Shown here in pieces: positions 1 to 12,024 of a stretch of DNA of 64,000 nt; within the stretch, counting starts at the first letter, position 1, and each line of letters starts with the position of its first letter. Location: assembly GCA_021018815.1 (NCBI GenBank), contig JAITYX010000121.1, positions 434,001 to 498,000 of the forward strand, read 5' to 3'. Made by a program: the position numbers and the translations under genes. The notes below the pieces were generated by a model. That model made no database searches. It saw only the letters and a list, made by a program, of their open reading frames with translations, and was not told the origin of the DNA. This DNA is from Talinum fruticosum. Lineage: Eukaryota > Streptophyta > Magnoliopsida > Caryophyllales > Talinaceae.

Positions 1-937
1 CAGAAGAAGGGTTCCTTGTTCTTCCTCTTCCACTCACACTACTCCACCCCTTTCCTGATTTAAAATTTTTTTGACCAACATTTCACGTATCTCTTATTCT
101 TTCCTCCTCAATTTATTTTGATGAAATGCATAGAGGGAGAGAAACGATAGTTAGATGTTTGCTCTAGGGGCAGTTAATTTTATGTGTTTGTATTTATTTT
201 CTTGAGTAATGAAATTTAGCTATTTTTTAGCATCATTGACTTATGTTATCCATATCTCTTCTTTTCTACTCCGATACTTGATCATATCTATTTCAATTAC
301 TCGGATAAATACTCGATATAAATCTTCTCTTTGATATTTTTGCATCAATTTGCTCTAATAATGAATTCCGACTTATTTTCACTAAGAACATCTTATAGTC
401 ATTCATTTTCGAGCCATGAAAACTTAACTTTCCGAACTTCTAACTCTTATTTTAAGTGTTGAATGCCTTTCACCAAAAAGGGGAGATTGAAGACTCGGGT
501 GTTATTCTCTATCTCTCTATGATTTTGAATTCAAGTCATTCTAATTCCTTAAGAAGCTCATCCTTAAGTTTTCAGTACGATCTCACCTACTTAGAAAGCA
601 TTTCTTCAATAAGACACATAACACTAGGTTTTAAACCCACTCGGATGCAACTTAGACAGACTATTATTAGTAAATAATTCATATGCATATATTATTCTAA
701 GCTCGACTTTATGTGTTGATTAGAAAAGAATTACTGCATTAATTCTTACTTCTAAAGTTAGATTTATTAAAAGAAATTATTTACCTTATCAATTTGATGC
801 ATTGTGTCTATATATATCTTAATCTCTTGATCATCTAAAAGATAGACACAAAATGGAATTAGAACCTATTGAATATTAGACTCAGAAAGTTCACCCCACC
901 CTCTAGGGTGATTCGGACTATCAAGAGTAAACATTCA
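1..937 (+). mobile_element. Ty1/copia (SIRE-like) element, truncated 3' remnant
   Basis: This is the 3' tail of a copia element of the same family as the complete copy at 22396-33240. Positions 1-474 resemble the region after the third ORF in the other copies and hold no coding sequence I can support. A polypurine tract follows (AAAAAGGGGAGAT at 475-487), then the LTR. The 5' part lies outside the window or is lost. On its right it abuts a gypsy leader at 938, so it may have inserted into, or been joined to, the Tat element. Confidence 0.75.
488..937 (+). repeat. Copia 3' LTR, internally shortened
   Basis: It starts TGAAGACTCGG directly after the polypurine tract. It ends with the family's terminal block (CCCTCTAGGGTGA, then a run ending CATTCA). 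It is only 450 bp, against about 1575 bp for the complete element. The part with the TATA box and most of the middle is missing, so it is an internally deleted LTR. The block near 865-885 (GAATATTAGACTCAG) matches the middle of the full LTR. Confidence 0.7.
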
Positions 938-1223
938 AAAATTTATTTTAGTTATGTCGTAGGGCTTTCGAGGCCAAACCGGTGTGAACACCAACTTGGA
1001 CCGAAGCCTACCCAATGATCGTACGGTTTCTTTATGATATGATTTAATATGAATTGAGTAAAAGTGCATGACGGTTTGCGGCACCGGCCATGGGCCAAGA
1101 CCGAGATCACTAGTCTCGGTCCATGGCATGACTATCAGATCTAAAACCCTTTTTTGTTATTCTTCTTAGTTATAAATGTCGAGGAGCTAATTAGAAGAAA
1201 TAAATAGGAAAAGAGAGTCGCCA
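938..1223 (-). other. Gypsy leader with primer-binding site
   Basis: This is the 5' untranslated leader of the Tat family on the minus strand, similar to 44700-44987 and to 60856-61080 (opposite strand). The primer site is at about 1212-1223 and reads TGGCGACTCTCT on the minus strand. That fits the 3' end of plant tRNA-Arg(ACG), whose acceptor ends in ...GGAGTCG plus CCA. Its presence to the left of the LTR means another element once continued leftward, before the junction at 937. Confidence 0.6.
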
Positions 1224-2400
1224 GTTAGTTTTAAAAATAAAAACTAACAAAAAATACAATAAAGAAATACTCTTCCTATCTTAGTATAAGAAAACTCAGC
1301 TTGAAAGAGGTTTAAAATTGACTACATCGGTCTAGAATTGCGAACCCGGATTCGGGGCCGAGGGTATGAAACGTAGGGATAAGCACTTCCGTTACGCCCG
1401 TCAAAAGATGACCTTTACTAATTTGAGAGGTGAGTTTAGATAGTGCATTAAAGACAGACATACAACATAATAAGATGCGAAATTTAAACAATCAAGGCAT
1501 GTTATTGAAAGCGATAAAAGTAGATATAAAAAGAAATAAATGAAAGTGATAAAAAACGAAAAGAAAAGCAAAAGAAAACGAAAATGAAAATAAAAAGGTT
1601 ACATCAAGCGGGGATAAATTAAGTGCGATTATATCTTTTCTCCACAATACTGAAAACGATAAATAACAAAATTAAAACCGTGGTTTAAAGGCCAATTTGG
1701 TGCCCTCGGGGTGTCCCACTCGCTGATCCGGATCTCTAACCGGATCTAAAAGCACGACGATGGTAACTAGATGAGGCTTTTGTGATTTTTTATGAAGGTA
1801 AGTAGGAAGATGTGTGTGGTTGACTGAGTATTAGGGTTTAGATGTATATGGAGTAGGGAGGATTAGTTGAAGGGAAACCAAGAGATTAGAATAAATAAAT
1901 ATTCAATAGCTCTTAATCAAACTTTAGCAAGCATAATGCATAGGAAGAAGCCATCTCCCAAATGAGAGCCTAAGCTCTCTATTTATAAGAAATGATTACG
2001 TCACAAATGACATAGGGTTTTAGCTCAAGCAGCCGACTAAAATGAGCAAAAACTCGGCTGATAAAATCACAAAAATCCAATCAAATAAGGCTTAGACTAG
2101 ATTCTGGGAATCGTGCCGTGGTACGCGGCCCCGGACATAAACAACGTGCTACGAGACTCCAGCTTCCTTCCGTGTTCTAGCTAAACTCTATGGTGAAACG
2201 CAAACATTAAGGGGTGAAATCCCGAAACGCGGCGCCGACCATATGTGACGTCGTTTTGTGAAAATAAGCTCTATGTCTCGGTTGAACATTTTGGAGCAAA
2301 ACGCAACATTTTGGTGATTCTTACCATGAAACGCGGCACCGACCAAACGCGGTGTTTTCAGTCGAACATAATCATGTCTACGAAGTTTAGTATTTTACCC
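1224..2400 (-). repeat. Tat/gypsy LTR, truncated at its 5' end
   Basis: Similar to the LTRs at 44988-46458 (same strand) and 59400-60855 (opposite strand). It includes the same TATA box (TATAAATAG-like, minus strand, near 1979-1987) and the block around AAACGCGGCG. The LTR start (TGTAGACAC) and polypurine tract are missing. Similarity fades near 2345-2400, and 2440 onward matches the 3' region at 49180. It serves as the 3' LTR of the long element to its right. Confidence 0.65.
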
Positions 2401-3119
2401 GAATAATTCAATCGAAAATAAACAGAAAATTTGATTTGACAAACCTGGCATAGTGAATTTTGTAGTATAATTGGGAGTAGTCTAGACTTATGTCCATCAA
2501 CCTCCAGTCCGCCTTTACACTACTACAAAACAGGACAATTAGCGACGAAAAATTGTGAAATAGCGACGAAATTTCGGAAATAGCGACAAAAATTTTCAGC
2601 AGCTAAAAGCTAGGTCGCTAAATTTTAGTGACGGAATTCTCCGAATCCGTCATTAATTAGCAACGAACCTACGACGGAAATCGCTTCCGTAGCCGATGTA
2701 AATCGGTGACGGAATTAGTTTTATGTCGCTGATTTAGCGACGGAAATGGTGATTTTTCCGTCGCCGATCCGCGTTAATCCGTCGCTGTTCCATCGCTATC
2801 TTGGCAAAATTCCAAAATACATTTTTCTAATAATTCGTTACCCTCAAAAATTGTGAATGGATATACAAATCCAACATTCACATATGTGACATTTTCATTT
2901 TGCATTTACATATGCCGGCCACAAAGTACTCATCCAAGTTGGATATACAAATCCAACATACATGTTCAAAATAATGAACAATCCAAACATATTTAAAACC
3001 AATTCACAAGTTCACAAAAACAACCATACATAAGTTCACAAGAAACCATAAACACATGTTAAAAGTTTGCAAAATGTTCACTAATACACAAAAGCTCACA
3101 ATGAATCGATCCAGGGTCC

Positions 3120-4686
3120 TTACTCTTCCTCTTCCTCTTCCTCATCCTCTTCCTTTTCCTCTTGTAGTTGTACTGGTGGACGGTGAGATCCGGATGCTTG
3201 CTGAGATTTCATGAATTAAGTGAAGCGTGCTATTGGCTCGGTGTAACTGTCCACCTTTTCTTTAAGCTGCCTATTTTCCAACTCAAGCACACAAGCATGC
3301 TCAATCCATTGATGTAACTCGAAGTTAAACTATGCACTCGGTGTTCTCAAATCCGAGTCATCCGGAGTATAAGCTTTCGGTGATTTGAAGGACATGGTTG
3401 GTTTTAAGTTTTTAGTCTCATATCCAAGTCCATAAATAGGACCTTTCCTATTCGCATTGGCTTTGACCCACAACTCATGTTGTGAAGAGGTACGGACAAT
3501 ATGTTATCCGAGTCATTTGGACTAATATGACCATGTTAATAGTTGCATGCGTAATAAGTAATAAGTGATATGTACCAATCGCCGCTTATGTTCCGTCATA
3601 GGGATTGAGCCACAAGTTTGGAGCGATGAACCAAGTCTAGCTTGATTAACTTGGTGGTTTTTCTAAGCCTGCTTGCAGAACTTCTTGTAGTCAGTAGTTT
3701 CCCAATATTCCAACAACTCTCACCTGTAGTTGTCACCCAACCATTTCAGCTTCTTCTTATTTTTCCTTGCCTTCAACATGAAGTCCTTCAATTGATCACT
3801 TCCTTTCTTCTCAAAATTTCTTCTTATTTGGACTTCATTGGTTGGTGACCAAGTGAAAAATTTCTGTATAAATGAAAAAAAGTAGTTTATAAGTTATGAA
3901 ATTATAATATAATGCTCAAACATGCACAATAAGTCATTCTGTTATCCGAAATTTAGAAAACTAAAGATTTTTCATTACCTTGAACTCAGAAAACCACAAA
4001 TCACGTTGTGATCGAGGAACTTTACCCCATGTAGGCCATGCTGTGTCATACTTGCTTTGGAAGATGTAGGAAATCGTGCCCACAACTTTATGAATGGGGA
4101 AAAACCTAATCAAGACACATAGAAAACAGATTAGTTCTACTATTCTACTATTAAGCTTAATTTATTTTATTACTTATTATCACACTTACCCTTCACCATA
4201 TGGCTCGATCCGAATCTTTTCCCGACTGCTAGCACTTGCTTGATTTAAGGCTAGCATGCTCGTTGCTCGCATAAGTTGGCCCATCATTTGTAGGCCTTTG
4301 TGGTGGCCTTTTTTGGCACCAACTTGGATGCGTGGTATGTTGGTTGTACCATATTGGTTATATGCATACGTATTGGGCGGGTTTGAGTACATATGAGGGT
4401 GTTGAGAATATGGAGGGTTTGGAATGAAAGACCCACCCATTGGGCTTTGCATGTGTGGGATGTTTGGAGGTTAGAAATAAGGAGGGTTGGGAATGAATGA
4501 CCCACCCATTGGAGTTTGGTTGTAAGGGTAGTGTGGAGATAGTGCTCCACCTATAGGAGACTGAAGGTTAGGAGGGTTTTGAGAGGGGGTAGAAGTGCTT
4601 ACATCATTACCTTCACCATCGGTAATGATGTTTCTAGCCCGTCCCCGAGTAGCTGATCTTTTCGACCTGCCTCGACCTCTCTCCAT
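3120..4686 (-). pseudogene. Ptta/En/Spm-family plant transposon protein (TNPA/TNP1-like), broken
   Basis: The chosen start, at 4686, begins MERGRGRSKR, a basic N-terminus. A Pro/Gly/Tyr-rich stretch with repeated MGGSFIPNPPY units follows; one copy ends in a stop near 4473 and reading resumes in another frame. Downstream exons at about 4110-3978 (WPTWGKVP...LWFSEFK) and 3864-3560 (GSSLQTCGSIPMTEHKR) match the Ptta_En_Spm domain. The last exon, about 3350-3120, gives a short coiled coil and a Glu-rich tail ending at a stop at 3120-3122. Such proteins bind subterminal repeats. Intron borders are estimated; a stop lies in the GSSLQTC exon. Confidence 0.65.
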
Positions 4687-4930
4687 ATTTCCTAACATAA
4701 ACAACATAAAAACATTACTAGTAAACATCCAATGGTTAAAGTGATTCAATATAAAATAAAATAGAAACATTAGTAAACATATAAACATGTAAACGTTAGA
4801 TATAAATATTCTTCTATTAAGAAATTACGCTTCAATTGTTTCAACTTCATTACATTAATAAGAATTCATTTGATTACAACATAAATAAAAGTTATTCAAT
4901 ATAAAACAAACCAAAAAAGAACATGTTCAA

Positions 4931-5110
4931 CTAGCCATCATCCTCATCATCGGTATCATCATCGTCTTCTTCACTATCCTCTTCGGCATCATTGAATATG
5001 AGATGTTCATCTTCCTCATCGATGATGTTATCATCATCCCATTTCCCTTCCTCATCTTCACTAACATCCTTAATCCCATCTTCTTGGTTTAAAATAACAT
5101 CATCAACTAT
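4931..5110 (-). pseudogene. Acidic C-terminal exon, possibly of the CACTA first ORF
   Basis: The minus strand reads as a run of about 50 residues made mostly of Asp and Glu, ending at a stop at 4931-4933. It sits upstream of the Ptta gene on the same strand. A CACTA transposase ORF often ends in such a tail, but no transposase core is visible upstream (5110-6208 is AT-rich, then GC-rich with subterminal repeats). It could equally be a low-complexity sequence. Confidence 0.3.
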
Positions 5111-6194
5111 TTGATTACATTATTAGTTATTGTAATCAATACATGAAGATGTTATGATTACACTTCTTCTATAATGAACATAATATATATAACCATTATG
5201 CATATATATTTTTCTTATACATAAATTTCTTTAATTTCTATATTTTACTTGTAAGTATTTATGTCATAATTAAATGTTAAATAAATTTATAAATAAACCA
5301 CAAACAGTTGCACATATATAAATCACAAATAACATTTACATCAACTTCAACAATAATTTCCAACAAATCTAACCCCATATACCTTAAACAACACAAATTT
5401 TATACATAAATAACATTTACTTCAACTTCAATATTAATTTCCAACAAATCTAACCTCACATACTTTAACCAACACATCATCTATACATAAATAATATTTA
5501 CTTCACTTTTAACAATAATTTCCAACGAATCTAACCTCAAATACTTTAAACAACACAACATTTGTATATAAATAACAAAATTGCACATTTTTCTTATCAA
5601 ATTCATTCACAAACAACATTAATTTGCAATAAATTATATAAATTCATCAATTTGAAGTAAAATTATTAAAAACCCTAAATCAAATAAAAATCAACAAAAC
5701 AATACCTTGCACTAGGCGGCGGCATGGGTAGCAATGTTCGGACAGTCGGTCGGCGGCAGGAAGGCAGTGGCGACGGCGGTGTCCTCCAGGTGGCAGCAAC
5801 GGTGACACAAGGGGCGGGAGCAATCGAGGAGAACTCACTCGTCTTTGGGCTTCGGGTTCCTTACGCGGCGGACAAAAGGCGGCGGATGGAAGCGAGGGCG
5901 GCAGGAGACGGCGGCGGCGGGCGAACGTCGAGGGGTTGGGCACTCTCGCTAACAATTAAAATAATAAAATTTAATTGTTTTTTTCCTCGATCCGAAAATC
6001 GGGAAACACGGCGACCATTTAGCGATGGAACATTCCGTCGCTAATTACATCAGCTGACAGAATAGCGACGTATCCGTCGCTAAATCCGTCGCTGTGTGAC
6101 ACGATTGTCGGTTTTAGTCGGTTTCAGTCGTTGATTCCGTCGCTATGTGGCGACGGAACTGTATCCATCGCTAATTTGTGTCGCTATTTAACGA
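5111..6194. other. CACTA 5' non-coding region and subterminal repeats
   Basis: 5111-5700 is AT-rich, with a loosely repeated block of about 120 bp (AACATTTACTTCAACTTCAA type at roughly 5330, 5410 and 5490). 5700-5960 is a GGC-rich stretch open in several frames but with no recognisable protein; it is likely 5' UTR or promoter-proximal DNA. 5990-6194 carries subterminal motifs (GTCGCTA and relatives). I support no gene here. Confidence 0.5.
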
Positions 6195-6211
6195 GTTTTG
6201 TAGTAGTGTTA

Positions 6212-9010
6212 ATGGTTTCAAGGATTTATTTACTGGGAAAGCCTTCCGAACATTTAGGGTTAGTCTTAGTTAGTGTAAGTGCTAACTCATCGACCTTTCG
6301 ATAAATGTGCTAATTGCTCCATTATTTTTGTAGAGTCATCGGTCTAGATGTTCTTCATCGAAGGCTTCCTTTGTGGCTCGAGGACTCGGACACGCTCATC
6401 TAGCCAACAAACCCCGCCTGGTGGTACAGGTTGGAGTGGACACTTCCCGACGTTCTTCACGTCGTTCCCACCATCGTACTTGGTTCCAAACCGAGGCCTA
6501 GCACATCTACATCCGGCCCTAGCTTTTCCGAGGCGGGGCTTAGTTTCTCCGAGAAATATATGGACATCATGCCTCTCCAACTCTTGACCATCATGGTAAC
6601 CCGATTGATTTCCACCGGATGTCATATACTTGGGTTCTCTCATGGAGCTTCTCAATATTCTTGGGATTATAAGGCTAGCTTTTCACAAGCTGGTGGGAAT
6701 GAACGATTTTCCACATTCAGCAACTACAATCTTCGATGACGCCTCCGATGATGATGATTGATCTTCTCCTTATAGGGGCTTTTGTTTAATGTTTAATGCT
6801 TTGTAACATTGGACTCTATGCAAATGGGATGAATGCAAGGACAGAATTCTAAAAATGCTTTCTTTTATTTATATGATGCGAAAAATCCTAAGGAAAATTA
6901 CAAAGACAATTAAAAAAGAATTTGCACTAGCCCCCATTCCCCCAAAAGAAAATAAGAAATGGTAAGTGCAACGGTCTAAACATAATAGGGCTCGCCGACA
7001 TAAGCCTGAAGTAGAAACTAACATTGGCCCAAGGATTGCTTGGGTCGAAAAGATACAACAGATTGGTCGGTTCGGCCGGTGCCGGCCAAGCGGGTAGGCA
7101 AGGATTTCAGCGCCTTCAGTAGCGTGGCGTGGTAAGACTCGAACTTGGAGACCACTATAAAAAGCCTTCATTCGGATACCGGAAATCGCACCTTCTAAAT
7201 CTTCCTTCTGCAACTTCTTTAGAAAAACAGTTCATAACGAAACTCCCGAGTGCCTCTAATTCTTTTTTCACTTCAAAGATGAACTATATGACTGAATTGT
7301 CCCATTGAATGCATGAGATGACAAATGGTGATAGGGTAGAGCTATCCCGCTAAGGAATGAACACCCTATTTAGCATTCAGCAGGTGAAAGTCTATTGGAC
7401 TTTTTGAAGAGTTATTGTGGCCTTTTGGGATCTACATTATCATCTCCTTAGGTTTGGGGATAAGGAGTTATGTCCCCTTCTTGAAGAATTTGATGCCATT
7501 TTAGGCATTCAACATCGAACTAAACTTGCAATGCTGATGCCTTCTACCAATATGCATGAAACCTACAAGCGCCTACTGAAGTTAACCAATAGGAATCTAA
7601 GTTGGATTCTTATTAGGGATGGGGTGCATTTAATGAATCTGCTGAAGCATTATCGCCCAATGCACTCTTCGGGGTTTGCCCACATTAAGAGACATTGAGC
7701 TATAATCACTTACCTAATGGGTAGTTTTCTAGTGGGAGGCTACGGGGACATGACTTGTACTACATTGCTTGAGTTGCTTTGAGCGAGTTGAAGGATCGGT
7801 GCTCCTCTCCCTAACTCCATTGATCATTGTAGAAACTATCATAGGGCTGGACCGAGTTGACGCAAATCCAGGACGAGGACTTAGTGGGTAGCCCCTGTAA
7901 TTGCAGGTAAGCATAAAACACCATCCGGGAACTAGCCGGCTAGACTAGGTAGGCGGCGCCTACGAGGCCGAAATTCCTTTAACCTCTGCGCAAAGTCTCG
8001 CTTTTTCACTCTCTCGCTTTTGTTTTTTAATTTTTGATTTTGCTTTTGTTGGGCCATAAATAAACATGAATTCAGCCATGCAGGACTCTTAAAAATTTTC
8101 CATCTACCGCATGTAAATTTGGTTATTGGAGCACCTTTAAGCGGGTGCAAGTTGAGGCGGATGTGGATCCGTACCTAACTACACAATTATGTCGCGAAGC
8201 GGAGATGTGTTTTGACCGACCACTCCGCTTCTTGGTGGGAGGCTTGGTTTAGAATCGAGAATCCCATCGAATGGTATATCAAGCACGGGAAAGTGTTCTA
8301 ATTTGTGGCACACACTAAGCAAGCATCCTTTTGTACGTTTGATGGGCCCGAAAACCAGTACATACTACTTTCCGACTGTGTATTGCGGCAAAATGGGACG
8401 AGAATAGGCAATCCCTTAATTGGATTGTGCCTGGCCTGCTACATTTGAACTGTTTGCCGGTTTCGGCAGCTCAAGGTGGGTTTTAACAGGGCTTGACTAC
8501 TTGGATGAACTCGCCAAAGTTGTTGAAACCAGTAGATAAATGCACTACTATAGTTTCGAATATTATCTAGAATGGATAAAATAGGTAGATCCAAAAAGGA
8601 TGCAAGGCACTAAGAACTTGAGAGGAGTAGCTCCTACTCCAAGCACCACTTCAAATTCGAGAAATGAACCTCGGATAGACGACGAAGCTCGCAGGAGAGA
8701 AGCCGGCGCTAAAGAAGCTGAAGAGAGGAGGACTCGTCGGATCGAGGAGATGAACAAATGCACCTAGGAGGATGCAGCTAAGTTTAGTGACCCCAAAGGA
8801 AAGAAAGTGAAGATCTAGTAGGGTTGAAATTTAGAGAGAATTTACGAAGAAACACAAATTTAGGAAACTTTAGTTTTACCTCTTTAGAACAATTTATTTT
8901 TCTAGTAGTATGCTTGTTTTATTTCCTTTTTATTAGCTATGTATTCAGGTAAGTAGTAAACTTACCTTTTATAAAAGTAAAAGGTAAGTTTTATGCTTCA
9001 TTTATTATCA
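6212..9010 (+). other. Tat element 3' region, copy 1 (carries plus-strand gene remnants)
   Basis: Together with 2440-2517 this stretch is similar in order and orientation to about 49180-52005. Shared landmarks are TTAGTGTAAGTGCTAAC near 6275 and 49312, the gene remnant near 7417 and 50473, and the C-terminal piece near 8600-8818 and 51540-51780. It sits between the integrase (starting 9235) and the LTR of the long gypsy element, on the strand opposite to gag-pol. The PMD part present in the other copy (47.2-48.7 kb) is missing here. 6212-7400 contains no ORF I can name. Confidence 0.6.
7417..8818 (+). pseudogene. Remnant of PMD/DUF7745-like plant retroelement gene
   Basis: The open piece 7417-7698 (93 codons, no ATG at its start) contains FWDLHYHLLRFGDKELCPLL and further blocks up to LLKHYRPMHSS. 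These have the look of the plant retroelement domain known as DUF7745, related to the plant mobile domain. Similar residues occur at 50473-50835. After stops, 8600-8818 in plus frames resembles the Glu/Arg-rich C-terminus at 51532-51780. Function is unknown; such genes ride on gypsy elements in the opposite orientation. The family name is by recall and unverified. Confidence 0.4.
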
Positions 9011-9234
9011 TCGCTCACTTAGAGGAATAAATAATAAATTTGGACCGCCTAATTAGACCGTCATTAAAATAATAGTTAAATACAAAATATGGCTAGATGG
9101 GTTGCTTAGCCCGGCTAGCCCACCGTTGTCTAGGCGGTGGCCGACGCTGTCTATAGCATGGCCTGGTTAGGCCGAGCATAGCCTATTATAGGGATTTCCT
9201 AGTAGTGTCATGCTAAACGTAGTATTTCTTTAGT
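9011..9234. other. Spacer between gypsy 3' region and integrase
   Basis: A short stretch rich in GGCCTGG or CCTAGG-like words (9100-9190) with no ORF. The matching position in the second 3'-region copy (after 52005) is occupied by unrelated CACTA sequence, so the original element content cannot be checked. Confidence 0.4.
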
Positions 9235-10346
9235 TGATCCAAGCTTGCATACGGAAAAATATCTTCATCGTCCAAATCGATCAATGTTCACTGTTCCTCC
9301 CGGCGAGTATTTGACTAAGTATAAATATGCCTTTCCAATTGGGCCTAAATTTTCCTTCGAGGTTCTTGAATCGGTGCTCTAATCTCTTTACGGACCAAAG
9401 CCCCAATCCGCAGATTATGAGGCTTCACTTTTTATTAAACGCCCTTGATATACGTGCCTAGTATATTTGGACATTATCCAAAGCATTTAGGCACCTTTTA
9501 TCTAGCAACACCAACTCTTTGTAGCATGCCTTAACCCATTCTCGCTTTATGAATCGACTTACTGTAACGATTCGTAATAAAGGAATGAGAATTTCTATTG
9601 GAAAGACTGCTTCCATGTCATACTCTAAGGAGTAGGGTGTTGCTCCCATTGAGGTCCTAATAGAGGTCCGGTAGCCCTATAAAGCGAAGGGCAATTTGTC
9701 GGGCAAACCCTATACGTGACTCGCTATTTTCTCCACTATCTTACAATATTTTTATCGATGGCCTTGACTACTCGTTGGTCCGAGGGCAATGGGGAAAAGA
9801 TTTGTGATGTTTGATCTTGTATTTGTCTAATAAGTCTACTACTTCCTTCTTGAAGTGACTACCGTGGTCATTAATCGGTTCATAGGGTACCCCATATCGA
9901 CGAGATAATGTTTCGAGTGATGAATTTTGCCACGTGCTTTAATGTTAAGGTTACATAAGAGGCTGCTTCAACCCACTTAGTAAAGTAGTCAATTGCTACT
10001 AACACAAATTCGTGACCGCCCGTTGCTTTAGGGGTCACATTGCCAATGATATCAATTCCCTAAACTAAAAATGGCAAGGGCAATGCAAGTGTCATTAGGA
10101 AGGATAATGGTTGGTGCTTGTAAGTTTGCATACATCCGACACTTGTGACACTTCTTAACAAATTCATGGTAGTCTACAGCTATAGTGACTAGTGGCATCT
10201 TAACCTCCGAATTTTCTATACCAACATTCTTCCATTTATATGGGGTCCATATTCCCCACCCTGAATATCCATCATGATGTGCTCTACATCATGTTGATTG
10301 ACATAAAGTAAGCTAATTCTTGTGTTGGTTTTCTTATACATCTGTC
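9235..10346 (-). pseudogene. Ty3/gypsy integrase, broken
   Basis: Minus-strand reading gives, in order: part of the zinc-binding region ending CHKC (near 10140), the core WGIDII-like block near 10060, YFTKWVEAASYVTLTLKHVA near 9970, a second-Asp region (NDHG in place of the usual DNG, near 9870), then GATPYSLEYDMEAVFP at about 9645. After that comes the C-terminal block GKFRPNWKG near 9345. The expected catalytic Glu appears as Lys in the frame that fits (near 9757). Several stops are present. The reading is cut at 10346 by a solo copia LTR. The integrase would join element cDNA to the host chromosome. Confidence 0.75.
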
Positions 10347-12019
10347 TCGAAGACTCGAAATGAATGACTAACCCCTTGAATGTGTTTTGATTTCATGCAT
10401 TCATCTAAATTTAGGATAAAGCAAGAAGCATCCTAAAAGAAATTCATTTAACTTAGTCATATGCTTTATAATTCATTATTTCAATATGACTTATTGTTGA
10501 CTGGACTCGGACTTCGAAAGTAGAATCTGAGTTAGTTATGACGGATCGAGTAAGTCTGACCCACTTAGATCCGACCTACTCGGAACTCGGATTCTTACCC
10601 ACTCAGATTTGACCTACTCGGAACTCGGATTCCGACCCACTCGGAACTCGGACTCGGACCGACCCACTCGGAACTCGGACTCGGATCGACCAACTCGGAA
10701 CCAAATTCGACCTAGTCGAACTTAGATTCCGACCCACTAAGTCAAACTCGGACATTTAGTTTGCCTACGCTATTATTTGTTTAATCATGTGTAATTATAA
10801 AATGTCTATATAACTCATGTGCCCATTAAGATTGAATGATTTATTTATGAGTTTTAGCATATCCGGAATCTGAGTATATTGAATATTAGACTTGAAATAT
10901 TCTAGATTAATAGATTAAGGTAATTAGTCATTAAACGCTTTATTTAGACTAATATTTACCTAATTATGGACCAAAGTATATTTATACTTTGAGAACCATT
11001 GTGCTTAATGTTTTTGCAGGTTTTTCTAATGTCAATTATCTGAAGAAAAAGCAAAAACAAAAGGCTTCTGACCGTTAAAGCACTCGCAGACAAAAAGCTG
11101 GAATTTCTAGAAAAGCTCGGAACTTACCGACGACCTTGTCATTCATTGTTTTGGGTAATATTTTATTTACGAGTCTAACGATCTTTTCGTTCAGCTTTTT
11201 CAGTTTACAAAAGCTAGAAATAGAGTTGTTGGAAGCTAGGACCAAGGCACAACGGCTATTTCTAGGTGGACCAGAAATCGAGTGACTCGGACTATCCGTT
11301 ACAACGACTAGTTGACTCAGACGACTTCAACGAGAAAGACGCTGGAGGCTGAACGGCTATCTCTTCAAGGACGACTATTTATAGAAGCCTTAGCACAAGA
11401 TTTCAACTGAAAAATGAAAAAAGAGAGAGACCATATTGAACATCTTCTCTCGCATACAACTCCCAAATTGTAATTCTAATATTCCGAGTTGTATTTTTCT
11501 GAGTCGATTGTATTGCAATTCTTATTACTCTTCTACTCATTCTCTCGTGGCTGAGTTGTAAAGGTTACCTCAACTCGGTTGTCCCAAACTATAAAGGTTA
11601 CCTCGGTTTGGAAGTACCAGGTTAGATAAGGGAACTTCTAACCTTGGGAAAAATTGGAGGATCCCAAGTTGATAAGGTAACTTCAACTTGGAAGTACTAG
11701 GTCGATCGGATAAGGTAAATTCGAGTCCGGGAAAATTGTAATAGATTTATTTGGGAACAAATTTGGGTAGACATATTCATCGAATTGAGGATTCAATTAG
11801 TGGATTTGACTTGGTGTCCGGATTGACACTGTCTCGTGGTTTTCTCGCCCCGGGAGGGTTTCCACGTAAATCTGAGTTCATACATTTCGAGTCCAATCTA
11901 GACTCGGAATGCATTTCTGTCTCTATTCACGTGCAAAAGATTTTGATTTTCTCAAAAATCTTCCATCACCGTATTAACCCCCTCTAGGGTGACTTAAATT
12001 CTCCAAGAGTAAACCTTCA
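10347..12019 (+). repeat. Solo Ty1/copia LTR with target duplication
   Basis: It starts TCGAAGACTCG (TG changed to TC) and ends ACCTTCA, like the other LTRs of this copia family. The middle block (GGACCAAAGTATATTTATAC near 10970) is also shared. It is flanked by CTGTC at 10342-10346 and 12020-12024, a perfect 5-bp target duplication, so it is a solo LTR left by LTR-LTR recombination. The flanking DNA is gypsy pol. At 10500-10755 it contains a low-complexity array of GACCCACTCGGAACTCGGA-type units absent from the other copies. Confidence 0.85.
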
Positions 12020-12024
12020 CTGTC

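Larger units (their letters stand above)
2518..6208 (-). mobile_element. CACTA (En/Spm) DNA transposon, 3.7 kb
   Basis: Perfect 14-bp terminal inverted repeats, CACTACTACAAAAC at 2518-2531 and its complement at 6195-6208, are flanked by the 3-bp target duplication TTA (2515-2517 and 6209-6211). Both ends carry many short subterminal motifs of the type TAGCGACGGA or TCCGTCGCTA, the usual transposase-binding layout of CACTA elements. Inside are exons of a Ptta-type protein on the minus strand but no complete TNPD transposase, so it is probably non-autonomous. It lies in the 3' region of the Tat element: flanking sequence 2440-2517 and 6212 onward is continuous at 49180-49330. Confidence 0.93.

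Noticed and set aside
5680..6044. Overlapping ORFs on both strands in the GC-rich end of the first CACTA element
   Set aside because: The frames are open because the sequence is GGC-rich; no domain, and the region overlaps subterminal repeats and the presumed promoter side.
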